Positions 61,133 to 64,000 of a stretch of DNA of 64,000 bases are shown here, piece by piece. Position numbers and translations under genes: made by a program. The DNA comes from Schaalia georgiae DSM 6843. GTDB taxonomy: Bacteria; Actinomycetota; Actinomycetes; Actinomycetales; Actinomycetaceae. Position 1 is the stretch's first letter. Each line of letters opens with the position of its first letter. Location of the stretch: assembly GCF_000429245.1 (NCBI RefSeq), contig NZ_AUBM01000006.1, positions 317,051-381,050 on the forward strand, given 5' to 3'. Under the pieces are notes generated by a model. The model did not search any database. It saw nothing but the letters and a program-made list of their open reading frames with translations, and was not told the origin of the DNA.

Positions 61133-64000
61133 ATGTCCGAAAACGAGTCCCCCGACGCCGAGGCGTCCCAGCACCCGCGCCCCGATGACTGGGCGGTGGA
61201 CCGCGGGCGCGACCACGCGCTGACGGGCGAGGAGATCGAGCTGCCCGGCGCGGAATACGGCGACGCCGCCGACATAGTCGGGCTGTCGAGCGTCCCGGTG
61301 GTCACCGGCGAGATCGAGGCCGTGTCCGTCGGCGCCCGGCGCTCCTCGAACCCCAATGTGGGGCCCCTCCAACCGAAGATCGAGGACAGGATCTCCACTG
61401 GTGAGATCCCTGTCGCCCCCGTTCCCTCGGCGTCCGAGATCCCGGTGGTCCCGGCTCCCGGCGCCGGGGCGGACAGCGAGCCGGATGCGGGCCCGCGGGA
61501 CTCCGGCGTTTCCGGGCGGGATCCGTCGGCCGCCTCTGCTTTAGAGGCGGGGGCCGCTTCGGAGGCGGCCCAGGAGCAGAAGGAGGCCCCGGAGGGCACA
61601 GTAAAGGGCGCCGGGGCGGAGGGGAGGAGCGGGGACTCCTCCGGCCTTGGGGGGCCTGTTCCCTCCGACGGCCCCTCCAAGGAGCCCGGTTCCGCGCACT
61701 CTCCTGGACCCGGCGCGCCCGACGCTTCCCCCGACGGCGTGGACGAGGGCCCCGCACCGACCCCGGCGCCCGAGGCGCCCTCGGGATCCGCGCCCGCCCC
61801 GAAGGCGGAGTCGGCTCCCTCCCCCGAGCCCGCCCCCAACGCCGATGCGCCGGATCCGGCGGACGCCGCCTTCCCCCCGCCCTCCCCCTCGGACACGCGC
61901 TCCACGCAGGACACGATCATCTCGGACCACCCGTTGGTCCCCCGCTCCGCAGCGGAGGCCGGGAAGGGACGGGACGCCGGAAAGGACACGGGCGCGGCGG
62001 AAGCCCCCGGGACCGTGAAGGGCGCTGGCGGTGCGGAGCCGGAGGACGCGCCACCCGCGCCCGCCACAGGAGGATCCGACCACGACGGGGCGGGCAACGC
62101 CCCGAAGGGGACGCCCGACTCCTCCGCACCCGCCACCGAGCCCCCTGCGGCCCCCCGGAGGGTCGACGATGCGCCCGCACCAGCGCCCCAACCCCCCGCG
62201 CCTGCTCCGTCTGCGGACGGGGAGCCGCCGGAACCGCCCAGGTCTGCGGCCCAGCCCCCTGCGGCTCCCGAGGGGGCCGATTCCCCCGCGCCCACTACAG
62301 AGCCCTCCGCGGGAGCCGACCGAGCACCGGCGCCAGCGGCCCAGCCCCCTGCGGCTTCCGAGGGGGCCGACGAAGCGCCCTCGCCGCACGGGCGCGCCCG
62401 GCACGGCATCCCACTGCCCGAGGAGCACGCAGGGGCGCAGCGCCCCAAGCGGCGCTCCTGGCTGTTCTCCTCCCGCGCCGCCCAGGAGCCCCCCGCCCCC
62501 GAGGAAGCGGAACACGCCGCCGGGGAACGCGCCGGCGACCGCGCTGAGGAGCCCCCGGCCCCGCCCCTGCCGGAGCAACCGGAAGTCCCGGAACCTCCCG
62601 TCGGCACGGGGCCGGCGGAGCCGCCCCGGGCGGATAGTGATGGGGCGCCGAGCGCCCCAGAATCGGAACGCGCCGGCGAACGCGCTGAGGAGCCCCCGGC
62701 CCCGCCCCTGCCGGAGGGGCCCAAGTCCGCGGAAAAGCCCAAGGACGAGCACAGGGAGGAGCCGCCGTCCGCTGCGGAGGACGCCCCCTCTGCCTCGCCC
62801 TCCCCGTGGTCGGTCCTCCCGCCGGGCGCGCCCCGGCGGTCCCGTCGGCGCGGGGTCAGCGAGGCCCCCGCCAAAGACAGCGAAGAGTCCTCCGCGACCG
62901 CTGCGCCGGACGCGGATGCCGAGTCCCCGCGCGCCCCCGGGGGCGCCGGACGGAACAAGCCCCCGACGCCCCCCGCCACCCGTATGTCGAGGCGCGCGCG
63001 CCTCGGATGGGACCGGCCCGCCCCCGCGCCCGCTGACGAGGAGCCCCCAGAGGCAGTCGCGACAGAACCGTCCGTGCCCCGTCCGGAGTCCGCTTCCGCA
63101 CTGCGGTTCCCCGCCGCGCCCGCTGACGAGCCCGCCGCGCCTGCGGAGGAGCCGCCCTCGACCGCCCGCCGCCCGCCCCTGGAGACCCGCAAGTCCCGGC
63201 GCGCGCGCCTCGGATGGGACCAGCCCGCCCCCGCGCCCCGGCCCGCTCCGGAGCCCGCCGCCGAGGAACCCGCCGTGAGCGAGGAGAAGTCGGCGTACCC
63301 CACGGCCGCGTACTCCGACGAGATCCGCTACCCCACCGCGTACTCCGCAGGTGCCGCCTACCCGGGCGCCCGGTCCGACGAGGACTCCGCACAGGCGGAT
63401 GACGCGACCGGCACGGCCGAGGACACGGATTTCCGTGGCGGCGCCGGGGCCGACGACTCCCGCTCCGCACACTCGTCCTGGCCCAGCAGCCCGCTGCCGG
63501 TAGCCGGGTCCCCGGGCGGGCAGTCCTCCTCGTGGAACGACGAGATGACCCGGACCTATTGGCACTCGCCCGAGGAGGTCGAGTCCGAGCCAGTCCGCGC
63601 CGAGCCCGACATCGACGAGACGGGCGTCATCGCGCCCACCCGCCGCTCGCTGCTGTCCTCCGACGAGGAGGAGCCCCCCGCCCCCACCCCCGAGAAAGCT
63701 GAGGAGGAGGCGGAGGAGTTCGAGGAGTCCCCGCGCGCCGCTTCCCTGGACGACGCCATCTTCGAGGGCACGACCGTCAAGGCGGAGCTCCCCAACCGCT
63801 CCCGCGCCCACTGGGTGGGGCTGGTCGCTTTCGCCATCGGGGTTCCGCTGGCCTGGTTCCTGGCCGCCGACGCCGGGGCGCGCATGACTCTGGCGGACAA
63901 CGCGCCCATGGTGACGGGCACGGCGTCGTTCCTCGCGCTCGGCGAGCTACTGGGCGCCCTGGCCTTCTCCGTCCTCCTCATCGCCTCCGCCCGGCAGTCG
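61133..64000 (+). CDS. Very large Pro/Ala/Glu-rich membrane protein, truncated by window end
   Basis: An open frame of 956 codons runs from ATG 61133 (after AGGAGGAG) to the window end without a stop. Residues ~1-895 are disordered and acidic, rich in Pro, Ala, Glu and Ser. They contain in-frame repeats: R-x-S-R-R-A-R-L-G-W-D-(R/Q)-P-A-P-A-P twice, E-E-P-P-A-P-P-L-P-E twice, and Q-P-P-A-(A/S)-E-G-A-D. From ~900 hydrophobic helices begin (H-W-V-G-L-V-A-F-A-I-G-V). The N-terminal T-Q-D-T-I-I is a possible kinase/FHA site. Function unknown; opposite-strand frames here are shadows. Confidence 0.8.
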   Translation, partial: MSENESPDAEASQHPRPDDWAVDRGRDHALTGEEIELPGAEYGDAADIVGLSSVPVVTGEIEAVSVGARRSSNPNVGPLQPKIEDRISTGEIPVAPVPSASEIPVVPAPGAGADSEPDAGPRDSGVSGRDPSAASALEAGAASEAAQEQKEAPEGTVKGAGAEGRSGDSSGLGGPVPSDGPSKEPGSAHSPGPGAPDASPDGVDEGPAPTPAPEAPSGSAPAPKAESAPSPEPAPNADAPDPADAAFPPPSPSDTRSTQDTIISDHPLVPRSAAEAGKGRDAGKDTGAAEAPGTVKGAGGAEPEDAPPAPATGGSDHDGAGNAPKGTPDSSAPATEPPAAPRRVDDAPAPAPQPPAPAPSADGEPPEPPRSAAQPPAAPEGADSPAPTTEPSAGADRAPAPAAQPPAASEGADEAPSPHGRARHGIPLPEEHAGAQRPKRRSWLFSSRAAQEPPAPEEAEHAAGERAGDRAEEPPAPPLPEQPEVPEPPVGTGPAEPPRADSDGAPSAPESERAGERAEEPPAPPLPEGPKSAEKPKDEHREEPPSAAEDAPSASPSPWSVLPPGAPRRSRRRGVSEAPAKDSEESSATAAPDADAESPRAPGGAGRNKPPTPPATRMSRRARLGWDRPAPAPADEEPPEAVATEPSVPRPESASALRFPAAPADEPAAPAEEPPSTARRPPLETRKSRRARLGWDQPAPAPRPAPEPAAEEPAVSEEKSAYPTAAYSDEIRYPTAYSAGAAYPGARSDEDSAQADDATGTAEDTDFRGGAGADDSRSAHSSWPSSPLPVAGSPGGQSSSWNDEMTRTYWHSPEEVESEPVRAEPDIDETGVIAPTRRSLLSSDEEEPPAPTPEKAEEEAEEFEESPRAASLDDAIFEGTTVKAELPNRSRAHWVGLVAFAIGVPLAWFLAADAGARMTLADNAPMVTGTASFLALGELLGALAFSVLLIASARQS

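Noticed and set aside
60928-63811. Two large minus-strand open frames (791 and 756 codons) over 60.9-63.8 kb
   Set aside because: They are Gly/Arg/Ser-rich antisense shadows of the Pro/Ala/Glu-rich plus-strand gene. That gene has a good ribosome site at 61133 and ends in membrane helices.

Overview
The window is high-GC DNA with many features of an anaerobe-capable actinobacterium. These include many leaderless genes (a TANNNT-like -10 box 6-7 bases before ATG or GTG), paired NrdR boxes before a class III ribonucleotide reductase, a split actinobacterial-type Tad locus, a LytR_C protein, an aspartokinase with an internal beta-subunit start, and an L,D-transpeptidase with cell-wall-binding repeats. 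Together with PTS enzyme I and a copper nitrite reductase this suggests an oral or gut type of Actinomycetaceae (Actinomyces/Schaalia-like). That placement is inference; no marker gene was compared.

Layout. 0.1-6.5 kb: Nudix hydrolase, TetR regulator with its own operator, thioredoxin, then asd and lysC on the minus strand, and ptsI. 6.5-13.8 kb (minus): two tandem DHA2-type drug exporters sharing a gene-converted tract, then dnaX and recR directly abutting. 13.8-14.8 kb: a gene-free block full of nested direct and inverted repeats. 14.8-20.2 kb: secreted L,D-transpeptidase, two tRNA-Ser genes, an AGE-family sugar isomerase and a phosphoglucomutase. 20.5-26.4 kb: a tightly packed plus-strand operon with two related membrane proteins, a small WXG/ESX-like protein, a calpain-like cysteine protease with a WXG-like N-terminal region, and a tandemly duplicated two-gene cassette that could supply immunity. 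26.4-30.7 kb: two polytopic membrane proteins and a NirK nitrite reductase with an extra cupredoxin domain, joined by start/stop overlaps to the operon upstream.

30.7-38.3 kb: GNAT, MFS, App1-like phosphatase, LytR_C protein, acyl-CoA dehydrogenase, an EXLDI-family gene flanked by related repeats, and a leucine-rich-repeat-variant membrane protein. 38.4-47.1 kb: nrdDG behind NrdR boxes, DoxX, PAP2 phosphatase, two YbjN-like proteins and an MrfA/YprA-type helicase. 47.9-49.2 kb and 55.6-59.0 kb (minus): the two halves of a Tad secretion/pilus locus. Between them lie a HAD hydrolase with a degenerate HAD-like partner, a ROK regulator, a quinone oxidoreductase-like protein, an SPFH/RHH gene pair and a methyltransferase. 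59.3-64.0 kb: two divergent leaderless genes with overlapping -10 boxes, then a very large Pro/Ala/Glu-rich membrane protein that runs off the end.

Two things stand out. The first is the candidate protease effector locus with duplicated partner genes (20.5-26.4 kb). The second is a recurring architecture in five gene-free places (14.05, 14.3, 47.4, 53.3 and 59.2 kb). In each, a private 11-21 base motif occurs as evenly spaced direct copies followed by inverted copies with equal or nearly equal spacing, and each locus uses a different sequence.
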